A DNA stretch of 64,000 nt from Variovorax sp. 679. GTDB lineage: Bacteria > Pseudomonadota > Gammaproteobacteria > Burkholderiales > Burkholderiaceae_C. Positions 1 to 8,429 of the stretch are shown here, in pieces. How positions within the stretch are numbered: position 1 is the first letter of the stretch; each line of letters opens with the position of its first letter. A program made the position numbers and the translations under genes. The DNA lies in contig NZ_RXFS01000007.1 of assembly GCF_003952185.1 (NCBI RefSeq), positions 434,001 to 498,000 on the forward strand, in the 5' to 3' direction. The notes beneath the pieces were generated by a model, which worked only from the letters and a program-made list of their open reading frames with translations, ran no database searches and had not been told where the DNA came from.

Positions 1-1408
1 TGCCGGCGCGCGCGATGCCCTCCATCAGGCTGCGATTGACCGACGAACCGATGCCGAAGGCGAACACGTTGGCCTTCGAGAGGTTGTTGCGCACCAGTTC
101 GAAGGCCTCGCGCTCGACCGTCACGTAGCCGTCGGTCACGACCACCACCGTGCGCGACACGTTCTCTTCCTTCGGCTCGGCGTACACGCGCTTGAGCGCC
201 GGGATGAGCTCGGTGCTTCCGCTGCCGCTGTAGTTCTTGATGGTGGAGAGCGCCTGCTCGATGTTGGCGCGCGTGGCCGGCACCGACTTCGGCGACAGCA
301 TCTTGTTGCTGCCCGAGAACAGCAGCACGTTGAAGGTGTCGCTCGGGCGCAGGCCGCCGATCAGGCGTTCGAGCACCGTCTTCGCGGTGTCGAGCGGAAA
401 GCCGTGCATCGAGCCCGAGATGTCGACCACGAAGATGTAGTCGCGCGGAGAGATCGCGCTGGCGGCCACGGCCTTGGGCGGCTCGACCATCGCGAGGAAG
501 AAGTTCTCCGCGTTGTTGCCCTGGCCCTTGTAGAGCATCAGGCCCGATTCGATCTTCTCGCCCGCGAGACGGTAGTCGAGCACGAAGTCGCGGTTGTCGG
601 CGGGGCGGCCGTCGGCGGTGAGCACGATGTCGGCGTGCTGGTCCTCGTCGCTCTTCTTCACGTCGATGGCGTGCGTGGCGGAGCGGATCTCCTTGATGCC
701 CATCGGCGTGTCGATGCTGGCCTTGAGCCTGAAGCTGGTGCCGGCGTCCGCGCCTGCACGCAACGTAGGCTGGGCAACCCACTTGGCCTGCGCGTTCTCC
801 GATTGCGACGAGTTGTAGCGCGGCCCGACCACGGTCGGGAACACGAACTCGTAGTTGCCCGACTGCGGCACCAGCAGCTCGGTGTAGCGCAGCTCCACCT
901 TCACGTCATCGCCCGGCAGGATGTTGGCGACGTTCATCTGGAACACGTTGGGCAGGTGCTGCTCGAGCAGCGCGGCGGTCTTGCCTTCCTTCTTGGCGGT
1001 GTCGTACTCGATCTGCGCCTGCTGCTTCTCGCGGATCTGCGCGGTGATGAGCCGGTCAGCCAGGCGCACGTTAAGGCCGCTCACCGCCGCCTTGGTCGAA
1101 CCGGGGAACACGTACTTTGCTTCGATGGCGCGCTGGCCTTCGTTGCGGTAGGTCTGCACGACCGTCACGTCGGCGATCACGCCCGAGATCTTCACCGAGA
1201 CCTCGGTGCCCTTCAGGGGCAGGCGGTCGACCGAAGGGTCGTCGCTCTTCACGAAGAAGTAGGGGCTTTCGGTCTTCAGGCGCGGCCCGGCGGGCGCTTC
1301 CTGCGCGTGCGCCGGGCGCACGCCCATGGCGATGAAGCCCGCGGTCGCCAGGCTCACGGTGGCGAGCCAGAGCCAGCGGCCGGGGCGTGGGGTGGTTTGG
1401 GCATCCAT
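1..1408 (-). CDS. VIT and von Willebrand A domain surface protein (marine proteobacterial sortase target type), C-terminus cut by window
   Basis: The first 469 residues are readable and the 3' end lies outside the window. An N-terminal signal peptide (Met, then a hydrophobic run ending near AHAQE) is followed by a VIT domain (about residues 40-170, with Y-V-F-P and GDDVKVELRYTE segments). A vWA domain begins near residue 315 with the metal-binding MIDAS motif DISGSM (about residue 326) and later a TDGYV segment. This matches the family called 'marine proteobacterial sortase target protein', which normally ends in a cell-wall sorting signal and sits next to a class GN sortase; both would lie to the left of this window. 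It is divergent from creD across 202 bp that carry a cre tag, so co-regulation with creD is likely (inference). It is probably periplasmic or surface-anchored, with unknown ligand. Confidence 0.85.
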   Translation of the reverse strand, partial: MDAQTTPRPGRWLWLATVSLATAGFIAMGVRPAHAQEAPAGPRLKTESPYFFVKSDDPSVDRLPLKGTEVSVKISGVIADVTVVQTYRNEGQRAIEAKYVFPGSTKAAVSGLNVRLADRLITAQIREKQQAQIEYDTAKKEGKTAALLEQHLPNVFQMNVANILPGDDVKVELRYTELLVPQSGNYEFVFPTVVGPRYNSSQSENAQAKWVAQPTLRAGADAGTSFRLKASIDTPMGIKEIRSATHAIDVKKSDEDQHADIVLTADGRPADNRDFVLDYRLAGEKIESGLMLYKGQGNNAENFFLAMVEPPKAVAASAISPRDYIFVVDISGSMHGFPLDTAKTVLERLIGGLRPSDTFNVLLFSGSNKMLSPKSVPATRANIEQALSTIKNYSGSGSTELIPALKRVYAEPKEENVSRTVVVVTDGYVTVEREAFELVRNNLSKANVFAFGIGSSVNRSLMEGIARAG

Positions 1409-1513
1409 GGCGGGGTCCTTGTCCGTGCGAACTTGCACGGCCGCAACTTTCGTCACCGCGCGAGAAGGCAGTTGGAAGGCGTCTTGAAGTCGCCTGTGGC
1501 CCGCGCCCGCTGT

Positions 1514-1529
1514 GTGAAGTCTGTGTGAA
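1514..1529 (-). promoter_or_regulatory. cre tag: probable CreB binding site
   Basis: Read on the minus strand the sequence is TTCAC-N6-TTCAC (TTCACACAGACTTCAC), a perfect match to the CreB/BlrA tag defined in Escherichia coli and Aeromonas. It lies about 80 bp upstream of the creD start and about 105 bp upstream of the divergent VIT/vWA gene. An extra TTCAC half-site is at 1548-1552 on the plus strand. The cognate regulator pair creB-creC is 7 kb away in the same window, which supports function. Confidence 0.75.
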
Positions 1530-1610
1530 GCGAGGCGGCGCAGGCGCTTCACACGGCCTTCTGGCGCCGCAACGAGCATCGCGGCTTCGCTACAGACGAG
1601 GAGAGAAAAA

Positions 1611-3089
1611 ATGCTTCAGCTGCTCAAGGCGCTCCAGAGTTCCATGCTGGCCAAGGTTGCCGGCCTGTTCTTCCTGCTGCTGCTCCTGTGCATTCCACTG
1701 GGGGAGATCGATTCGATCAACCGCGCCCGCGGCGAAAGCCAGCGCGAGGCAGCCTCCGAACTCGCCGCCACCTATGCAGGCCGCCAGACGATGGTCGGCC
1801 CGCTGCTGCTGGTGCCCTACGTGGAGAAGTGGATGGAACCGCTGCGCAACGCGCAGGGCAAGGTGATCGGCCAGGAGCCGCGCAGCAAGGAGATGGCCCA
1901 CGTGGTGTTCCCCGACAAGCTGCACGTCGAAGGCTCGATGGCGCCGCAGGAGCGCTACCGCGGCATCTTCAGGATTCCCTTCTACACGCTCGACGCCACG
2001 CTCACCGGCGGCTTCGCGGCCTTCGACCCCAAGGCCGTTTCGCACAGCGAAGCCGATTCGAAAATCGAATTCAAGGCTCCGCTCATCGCCTTCAACGTGA
2101 GCGACCTGCGCGGCCTCGACGGCTCGCCCACGATCGCGATGGACGGCGAGGCACTGCGCTTCAAGCAGCGCGTGCCGGGCCTGGCGGACGACGCCTCTTT
2201 CGCCAACGGAATCCACGCACCCGTCACGGGCGCGGCGCTCGCAGCCTGGCAGGCCGGCAAGCCGGTTCCCTTCGAGATGAAGCTGGGCCTGGTCGGGCAG
2301 GACACGCTCGCCATCGCACCCATCGCGGAGGAAACGACTGCGCATCTGCGTTCGCCGTGGGCGCATCCCAGCTTCGGCGGCCGCTTTCTCGCGGCCGAAC
2401 GCAGCGTGACGCCGCAGGGTTTCGACGCGCACTGGCGCGTGTCGTCTCTCGTGACCTCGGCACGCGAACAGGTGCGCGCCGGCCTCTCGGGCCGTGGCGG
2501 CCCGGCCGACGTGGCCGGCAGCGCCGAAGCGGCAACCGTCGCTCCTGCAACGCACCGCAACATGGGCCCGCTGCAGACCTTCGACGTATCGCTGGCCCAG
2601 CCTATCAACGTCTATTCGATGAGCACCCGCGCCGGCAAGTACGGAGCGCTGTTCATCGGACTGGTGCTGATGGCCGCGTTCATGTTCGAGCTGTTCCGCA
2701 AGCTGCGCCTGCATCCGATCCAGTACGGACTGGTCGGCCTGTCGATCGCGCTCTTCTTCCTGCTGCTGCTCGCGTTGTCGGAGAAGTTCGCCTTCTGGAT
2801 GGCCTACACGGGTGCCGCCTCGGCGAGCGTCGCGCTGCTGGCCGTGTACTTCAGCGCGGTGCTTGGCGGCTGGCGGCGCGGCCTTTCGTTCGGCGCCTTC
2901 GTGGCGTTGCTGTATGGGGCGCTCTATGGCTTGCTGGCTTCGGAAAGCAATGCGCTGCTGCTCGGTGCGCTGCTGATCTTCGGCATGCTGGCCACGCTGA
3001 TGCTCGTCACGCGCAAGGTCGATTGGTACGCGCTCTCGCGGCGCACCGAAACGACGCCGGTCACGGCACCGGAAGCTCAGGCAGCATGA
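1611..3089 (+). CDS. creD: Inner-membrane protein CreD
   Basis: The product has 492 residues. It has one N-terminal membrane segment (about residues 12-32), a long periplasmic region with many beta-strand-like stretches, and a block of about six C-terminal membrane helices (about residues 345-470). This is the layout and length of CreD/Cet. CreD is the hallmark target of the CreBC two-component system. It is linked to envelope integrity, colicin E2 tolerance and the beta-lactam response; its biochemical role is unknown. The ATG at 1611 follows a GAGGAGAG ribosome binding site. The stop codon overlaps the next start (ATGA at 3086-3089), so the glycosidase is translationally coupled. A cre tag lies upstream. 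Confidence 0.93.
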   Translation: MLQLLKALQSSMLAKVAGLFFLLLLLCIPLGEIDSINRARGESQREAASELAATYAGRQTMVGPLLLVPYVEKWMEPLRNAQGKVIGQEPRSKEMAHVVFPDKLHVEGSMAPQERYRGIFRIPFYTLDATLTGGFAAFDPKAVSHSEADSKIEFKAPLIAFNVSDLRGLDGSPTIAMDGEALRFKQRVPGLADDASFANGIHAPVTGAALAAWQAGKPVPFEMKLGLVGQDTLAIAPIAEETTAHLRSPWAHPSFGGRFLAAERSVTPQGFDAHWRVSSLVTSAREQVRAGLSGRGGPADVAGSAEAATVAPATHRNMGPLQTFDVSLAQPINVYSMSTRAGKYGALFIGLVLMAAFMFELFRKLRLHPIQYGLVGLSIALFFLLLLALSEKFAFWMAYTGAASASVALLAVYFSAVLGGWRRGLSFGAFVALLYGALYGLLASESNALLLGALLIFGMLATLMLVTRKVDWYALSRRTETTPVTAPEAQAA

Positions 3090-4378
3090 GGCTGTTGCGG
3101 GTCATCGCGAGTGCATCGGGCTGGCTGGCCCTGGCCACGCTGTGGTTCTGGGCCTGGCACCTGAAGGACCCGCACCTGCTCTTCATGCGTGCATGGGAGG
3201 TGCCGCTGCTGCTGGCAATGCTGGTGGCCGCCGTCATGGTCGCGTGGCGGCTTGCACGCGGCAGGCTACGCCCCGTGGCGCTGGGACTTGCGTTCGCGGC
3301 CCTGCTCACGACGCTGTGCAACGAGGCTGCCTCGCACTGGCACCGCGCGGAGGTGAATTCGTCGGAAGGCCCGCTCGCACAGGCGCTGGGCGCGCACTTC
3401 ATCGTCGGCTACGACGACGCGGGAAACCTGCGCGAACTGGCCAGGAAAGGACTGATCGGCGGAATCTTCGTAACCGGTCGCAATGTCAGGGGCCGCACGG
3501 CCGACGAACTCCGCGACGAAATCGCGGGCCTGCAGGCATTGCGCCGCTCCGCCGGCCTGCCGCCGCTGATCGTCGCGACCGACCAGGAAGGCGGCGCGGT
3601 CTCGCGCCTGTCTCCCCTGGTCGAACGCCAGCCCACGCTCGCCTCGCTGCTCGATGCCGACCTGCCCGACGACGAGCTCGCGCAACGCGCCCGCGCCTAC
3701 GGCGCACAGCAGGGCAGGGCGCTCGCCGCCCTGGGCATCACGCTCAATTTCAGCCCGGTGGTCGACCTGCGCACCGGCCGCGCGCCGGGCCGCTGGGACC
3801 TGCACACCCGCATCGACGAACGGGCCATCTCGACCGACCCGGCGGTCACCGCGCAGGTGGCGCTCGCTTACGAGCTGGGCCTCGAATCGGCGGGCGTGCG
3901 CGGCACGCTCAAGCACTTTCCCGGCCTTGCCGGCGTGACCGAGGACACCCACCATTTCGCCGCCGAACTGCGCACGCCGGTCGCCCGGCTCGCCGCGCAC
4001 GACTGGAAGCCGTTTCAAGACGTGTCGAAACATTCGGATGCCGCGATCATGCTGGGCCATGTCATCCTCGCGGAACTCGATGCCGGATATCCGGTCTCTT
4101 TCTCGCGCAAAATCGTGCAGCGGGTGATTCGAGGCGAATGGGGCTACCAGGGCCTGCTCGTCACCGACGATCTCACGATGGGCGCGGCCTACAACCGCGG
4201 TCTTTGCGACGCCACCGTCCACGCCCTGAATGCCGGCGTGGATCTTTTGCTGATCGCCTTCGACCACGACAAGTATTTCGATGCCATGCACTGCGCACAG
4301 CAGGCTGCGCGGCAAGGCACGCTCGACTTCCGGATGCTGGAACGCGGCAACGCGCGGCGGCTCCAATCCTTTCGCTAG
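3086..4378 (+). CDS. Membrane-anchored glycoside hydrolase family 3 protein (NagZ-like beta-N-acetylhexosaminidase)
   Basis: The product has 430 residues. The first ~85 hold three hydrophobic segments (about 8-25, 38-55 and 62-78), followed by a GH3 TIM-barrel domain. Visible motifs are TDQEGG (165-170), KHFPG (276-280) with the downstream D287/H289 dyad used as general acid in NagZ enzymes, and VTDDLTM with the predicted nucleophile D361. Family members release N-acetylglucosamine from muropeptides. NagZ proper is cytosolic and has no membrane anchor; three segments would place this catalytic domain in the periplasm (inference). It overlaps creD by 4 bp and is 16 bp from PBP1A, so all three look like one peptidoglycan-related operon. 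The true substrate cannot be fixed from sequence. Confidence 0.85.
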   Translation: MRLLRVIASASGWLALATLWFWAWHLKDPHLLFMRAWEVPLLLAMLVAAVMVAWRLARGRLRPVALGLAFAALLTTLCNEAASHWHRAEVNSSEGPLAQALGAHFIVGYDDAGNLRELARKGLIGGIFVTGRNVRGRTADELRDEIAGLQALRRSAGLPPLIVATDQEGGAVSRLSPLVERQPTLASLLDADLPDDELAQRARAYGAQQGRALAALGITLNFSPVVDLRTGRAPGRWDLHTRIDERAISTDPAVTAQVALAYELGLESAGVRGTLKHFPGLAGVTEDTHHFAAELRTPVARLAAHDWKPFQDVSKHSDAAIMLGHVILAELDAGYPVSFSRKIVQRVIRGEWGYQGLLVTDDLTMGAAYNRGLCDATVHALNAGVDLLLIAFDHDKYFDAMHCAQQAARQGTLDFRMLERGNARRLQSFR

Positions 4379-4394
4379 CCAACAGGCATTTCCG

Positions 4395-6797
4395 ATGTTC
4401 AAACGCTCAAACTCCAAACCTTCCGGCGACGGCGCGGCGCCGAATGGTCCCCGCCTCCCGTGGAAGCGCATCGCCGGCTGGGGCGCCATCGCCGTCGGCT
4501 CCGGCGCGCTGGTGGTGCTGGTCGCGGCCATCGTCGCGGTGGTCACCATCTATCCGAAACTGCCCGACGTCTCGGCGCTTTCCGACTACCGGCCCAAGCT
4601 GCCGCTGCGCGTGTATTCGACCGAGGGCCAGCTGATCGGCGAGTTCGGCGAAGAGCGCCGCAACCTCACGCCCTTCGCCAACATTCCGAAGGTCATGAAG
4701 GACGCAGTGCTTGCCGTGGAAGACGCGCGCTTCTACGACCACGGCGGGGTCGACTACAAAGGCTTCCTGCGGGCGGCGGTCGCCAGCCTGAAGGGCGGCC
4801 GCAAGCAGGGCGCATCGACCATCACGATGCAGGTCGCGCGCAACGTGTACCTGACCTCCGAACGGACGGTGAGCCGCAAGACCTACGAGATCCTGCTGGC
4901 GATGCGGCTCGAGCAGCAGCTCACCAAGGACCAGATCCTCGAGATCTACCTGAACCAGATCTTCCTCGGCAACCGCGCCTACGGTTTTGCCGCCGCCTCC
5001 GAGATCTACTTCGGCAAGCCGCTGCAGAACGTCACTGTCGCCGAGGCGGCGATGCTGGCCGGACTGCCGAAGGCGCCCGGCGCCAACAATCCGGTGGCCA
5101 ACCCTCGACGCGCGCGTGCGCGCCAGCTCTATGTGATCGACCGCATGCAGGAAACCGGCTTCATCACAGCCGAGCAGGCGGCCGCCGCGAAGAAGGAAGA
5201 ACTGCACCTGCGCGACGCCGCCGATCCGAACCGGCTGCATGCCGAATACGTGGCCGAGACGGTGCGCCAGATGATGTACGCGCAGTACGGCGACAGCATC
5301 TACACCAGCGGCATGAAGGTCTACACCTCGCTCGTGGCGGCCGACCAGGTCGCTGCCTACAAGTCGCTGCGCAGGGGCATCATGGACTACGAACGCCGCC
5401 AGCCCTATCGCGGCCCCGAGAAGTTCGTCGACCTGCCGACCGAGCAAAAGGAAGTCGACGAGGCGGTGGACGATGCACTGGCCGAGCACCCCGACAACGG
5501 CGACGTGATCGCGGCCGTGGTGCTCGACGTCAGCCCGAAGGAAATCAGCGCCGTGCGCGCGAACGGCGAAACCATCCAGATCACGGGCGACGGCCTGAAG
5601 CCCGCCCAGTCGGGCCTTGCCGCGAAGGCTCCGCCCAACATCAAGATCCGCCGTGGCGCGGTGATCCGCGTGGCGAAGACGCCGAAGAACACCTGGGAGA
5701 TCACGCAGCTGCCCGAGGTGGAAGGCGCCTTCATCGGCATGGACCCGCGCAGCGGCGCCATCAAGGCGCTGGTGGGCGGATTCGACTACGGCAAGAACAA
5801 GTTCAACCACGTCACGCAGGCCTGGCGCCAGCCGGGTTCGAGCTTCAAGCCCTTCATCTACTCCGCCGCGCTCGAAAAAGGCTTCACGCCCGCCACCGTG
5901 GTGAACGACGCGCCGCTGTATTTCGACGCCAGCGCCAACGGCGGCCAGCCCTGGGAGCCGAAGAACTTCGAAGGCACCTACGAAGGCCCGATGCCACTGC
6001 GCACCGCGCTGATGAAATCGAAGAACCTCGTCACGCTGCGCGTGCTGCAGTCGATCGGCGCGCCTTATGCGCAGGACTGGGTCACGAAGTTCGGCTTCGA
6101 CAAGGACAAGCACCCGGCCAACCTGCCGATGGGCCTGGGCGCCGGCTCGGTTACGCCGATGCAGATGGCGGTGGGCTACTCGGTGTTCGCCAACGGCGGC
6201 TACCGCGTCAATCCTTACCTCGTCACGCGCGTCACCGACATGAAGGACAAGGTCATCATGGAGACCGAGCCGCCGGTGCTCGACGAAAGCCGCCGCGCCA
6301 TTCCGCAGCGCAACGCCTTCATCATGGATTCGCTGCTGCAGAGCGTGGTGAGAAACGGCACCGGCTTCAAGGCCTACCAGGCGCTCAAGCGCGACGACCT
6401 CTACGGCAAGACCGGCACCACCAACGACTCCTTCGACACCTGGTTCGCCGGCTTCCAGCCGACCATGGTCGGCATTGCGTGGGTCGGCTACGACACGCCG
6501 CGCCAGCTCGGCGTGCGCGGCGAGACCGGCGGCAGCCTGAGCCTGCCGATCTGGACCGGCTACATGCAGACCGCGCTGCAGGGCGTGCCCGTGACGCTGC
6601 CGGCGCAGCCCGCCGGCGTGGTGAACATGGACGGCGAGTGGTACTTCGACGACTTCACGCCGGGCCACAACGTGGCGAGCCTGGGCCTGGAGAACAGCGA
6701 CGCGCTACCGCCGCCGGCCGAGGAACTCACCGGCGCACCGGTCGGTGCGCCGCCTCCACCTGAAGAGCGCAACCGGATCCTCGATTTCTTCCGGTAG
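4395..6797 (+). CDS. mrcA: Penicillin-binding protein 1A (bifunctional peptidoglycan glycosyltransferase/transpeptidase)
   Basis: The product has 800 residues, usual for proteobacterial PBP1A. A cytosolic tail and one membrane anchor (about 26-52) precede a GT51 glycosyltransferase domain with VEDARFYDHGG (catalytic Glu about 109) and the QGAST segment. The transpeptidase domain follows: active-site Ser in PGSSFKP (about residue 482), the SKN motif, and KTGTT (about residue 671). It polymerises lipid II and cross-links peptides in the periplasm. The start at 4395 was chosen because the reading frame upstream overlaps the glycosidase without homology. It is the third gene of the creD group and is followed by a strong terminator. 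Confidence 0.95.
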   Translation: MFKRSNSKPSGDGAAPNGPRLPWKRIAGWGAIAVGSGALVVLVAAIVAVVTIYPKLPDVSALSDYRPKLPLRVYSTEGQLIGEFGEERRNLTPFANIPKVMKDAVLAVEDARFYDHGGVDYKGFLRAAVASLKGGRKQGASTITMQVARNVYLTSERTVSRKTYEILLAMRLEQQLTKDQILEIYLNQIFLGNRAYGFAAASEIYFGKPLQNVTVAEAAMLAGLPKAPGANNPVANPRRARARQLYVIDRMQETGFITAEQAAAAKKEELHLRDAADPNRLHAEYVAETVRQMMYAQYGDSIYTSGMKVYTSLVAADQVAAYKSLRRGIMDYERRQPYRGPEKFVDLPTEQKEVDEAVDDALAEHPDNGDVIAAVVLDVSPKEISAVRANGETIQITGDGLKPAQSGLAAKAPPNIKIRRGAVIRVAKTPKNTWEITQLPEVEGAFIGMDPRSGAIKALVGGFDYGKNKFNHVTQAWRQPGSSFKPFIYSAALEKGFTPATVVNDAPLYFDASANGGQPWEPKNFEGTYEGPMPLRTALMKSKNLVTLRVLQSIGAPYAQDWVTKFGFDKDKHPANLPMGLGAGSVTPMQMAVGYSVFANGGYRVNPYLVTRVTDMKDKVIMETEPPVLDESRRAIPQRNAFIMDSLLQSVVRNGTGFKAYQALKRDDLYGKTGTTNDSFDTWFAGFQPTMVGIAWVGYDTPRQLGVRGETGGSLSLPIWTGYMQTALQGVPVTLPAQPAGVVNMDGEWYFDDFTPGHNVASLGLENSDALPPPAEELTGAPVGAPPPPEERNRILDFFR

Positions 6798-6822
6798 CCA
6801 GGCTCTCTTCACGAAGTTGAAA

Positions 6823-6879
6823 AGAGAAGGCGGGTCGCGGTGCCTACACTCGGTACTGCCTCCCGCCTTCTCTTTTTTT
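6823..6879 (+). terminator. Rho-independent terminator after PBP1A
   Basis: The inverted repeat AGAGAAGGCGGG (6823-6834) and CCCGCCTTCTCT (6862-6873) forms a perfect 12-bp stem with a long loop. It is followed directly by a run of T (6874-6879). It ends the creD-glycosidase-PBP1A transcript and lies just before the start at 6895. Confidence 0.85.
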
Positions 6880-6894
6880 CTTCTTCTCGCATCC

Positions 6895-7500
6895 ATGGAA
6901 ATTCTCACCCTGGTGGCACTTTTCGCCGCCGGCTTCTACATCCTCAAGTCCAGGGAACAGCGCATGCGCATCGCGGTGCTGGCCAGCCATCTCGGCCGCT
7001 ACCAGATCGAGAAGCTGATGGAGAGCCTGACCTCCGGCTATATGCGCTGCCTCGGCGAGGACGACGCCGAGCGCCGCCGCCAGATCTGGCTGTTGCTCGA
7101 CACCACCGAGGAAAAACTGTCCGGCCAGCTCGACAGCTTCGCTGCCGAGTTCTCGCGCATGCCCGAAGCCATCACGCGCGTGAGCAAGCTGCCGGTGGCC
7201 ATCCCGCTGTTCGCGCAACTCTTTCCGGCCGCGACCTTCGACATGCGCCAGGCACTGCTCATCCATGCGCGCGGCATTGCCGGCGTGATGCGCAACGAGT
7301 CGAGCCGCACGCCCAAGTCCAAGGCATACACCATGTCCGCGGAACTGTTCCTGATGCAGCACACCTGCCACTGGTATTGCCGCTCGAAGACGGTGGCATC
7401 GGCGCGCATGATCGGGCAGCACCAGACGCAGTACCTGCAGGCGCTCGGTGCGGTGAGTCCGGAGACGCGCGAAGCCTATTGCGCGCTGATCGGTCGCTGA
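6895..7500 (+). CDS. Hypothetical protein with N-terminal membrane segment
   Basis: The product has 201 residues and was not recognised. A short hydrophobic N-terminus (about residues 2-17) is followed by a soluble, mostly helical region rich in charged residues. Two late cysteines sit in CHWYC (about residues 158-162). The start at 6895 lies right after the PBP1A terminator; frames further upstream would read through the hairpin. No clear ribosome binding site is seen. It is followed after 11 bp by the desaturase gene, so the two may be co-transcribed. Confidence 0.7.
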   Translation: MEILTLVALFAAGFYILKSREQRMRIAVLASHLGRYQIEKLMESLTSGYMRCLGEDDAERRRQIWLLLDTTEEKLSGQLDSFAAEFSRMPEAITRVSKLPVAIPLFAQLFPAATFDMRQALLIHARGIAGVMRNESSRTPKSKAYTMSAELFLMQHTCHWYCRSKTVASARMIGQHQTQYLQALGAVSPETREAYCALIGR

Positions 7501-7511
7501 GGCTTCTTTCC

Positions 7512-8429
7512 ATGCAGCCCACAGGTCTCGATCACCATCGGGTTCATGCAGGGCAAGGGGACTTCTCTTCTGAAGGCGAAGTTCGATATGCACCCATCAA
7601 GTCGCTCTGGTTTTCCGGCATGGCCGTCGCGGCGCTGGTCGGCGGCTGTTTCTTCCCTCGGTGGGACGCCTTTGCACTTTTCGTCTTCAGCACAGCATTC
7701 GTGCTGCTCTTCGGTCACTCGCTGGGCAGCCATCGCCAACTGATTCATCACAGCTTCCGGTGCCCTCGATGGTTGCGCCGTGCATTGATCTATTGCGGCG
7801 TTCTTGTGGGCCTGGCGGGGCCGTTGGGCATTCTTCGACAGCACGAGTTGCGCGACTACGCGCAACGCCTGCCTGTCTGCCACGACTACCTGCGGCATGG
7901 CCGTGGTTTCTGGACCGATGCCTGGTGGCAACTTCACTGCGAGCTGCACCTCTCGCGCTCCCCCAGTATCCGGATCGAACCTCTCGTTGCCAACGATCGC
8001 TTCCTGTACTGGCTCGAAAGAACCTGGATGCTGCAGCAGTTGCCTGTCGCCGCAATCTTCTACCTCTGGGGCGGCTGGGCCTTCGTTTTCTGGGGTGTAT
8101 GCGCACGCGTCACCGCAGGCGTCCTGGGCCATTGGCTGATCGGCTGGTTCGCTCACAACCACGGTGCGATGAACTACGAAGTGCGCGGCGCCGCCGTGCA
8201 AGGGCGCAACATTCCGTGGACCTCGCTGCTGACCATGGGCGAAAGCTGGCACAACAACCACCATGCTTTCCCAGGCTCGGCCCGGCTTGGACTCGCGCCC
8301 GGTGAATGGGATCCGGGCTGGTGGATGCTCAGGCTGCTCGAGCGCGTCGGCCTGGTGTGGGACCTGCGTCTGCCTGAATCGCTGCCGCCGCGTCCCGAAC
8401 TCGTCGAGATCCGTTCTTCAGTGATGTGA
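7512..8429 (+). CDS. Membrane fatty acid desaturase-family protein
   Basis: The product has 305 residues and several membrane segments. The first histidine box is in GHSLGSHRQLIHHSF, and a C-terminal box is in ESWHNNHHAFPGSARLG, as in stearoyl-CoA-type delta-9 desaturases. The middle box, normally HRxHH, is replaced by a region with RDYAQRLPVCHD, so metal ligation must differ or use other His residues (CHD, LHCELH). The family introduces double bonds into acyl chains in the inner membrane using di-iron and oxygen; the actual substrate is unknown. Its stop overlaps the convergent creC stop by 12 bp. Confidence 0.75.
   Translation: MQPTGLDHHRVHAGQGDFSSEGEVRYAPIKSLWFSGMAVAALVGGCFFPRWDAFALFVFSTAFVLLFGHSLGSHRQLIHHSFRCPRWLRRALIYCGVLVGLAGPLGILRQHELRDYAQRLPVCHDYLRHGRGFWTDAWWQLHCELHLSRSPSIRIEPLVANDRFLYWLERTWMLQQLPVAAIFYLWGGWAFVFWGVCARVTAGVLGHWLIGWFAHNHGAMNYEVRGAAVQGRNIPWTSLLTMGESWHNNHHAFPGSARLGLAPGEWDPGWWMLRLLERVGLVWDLRLPESLPPRPELVEIRSSVM

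Noticed and set aside
4407..6668. 753-codon open frame opposite PBP1A
   Set aside because: Shadow of the PBP1A gene; no domain pattern, and PBP1A motifs on the plus strand are complete.
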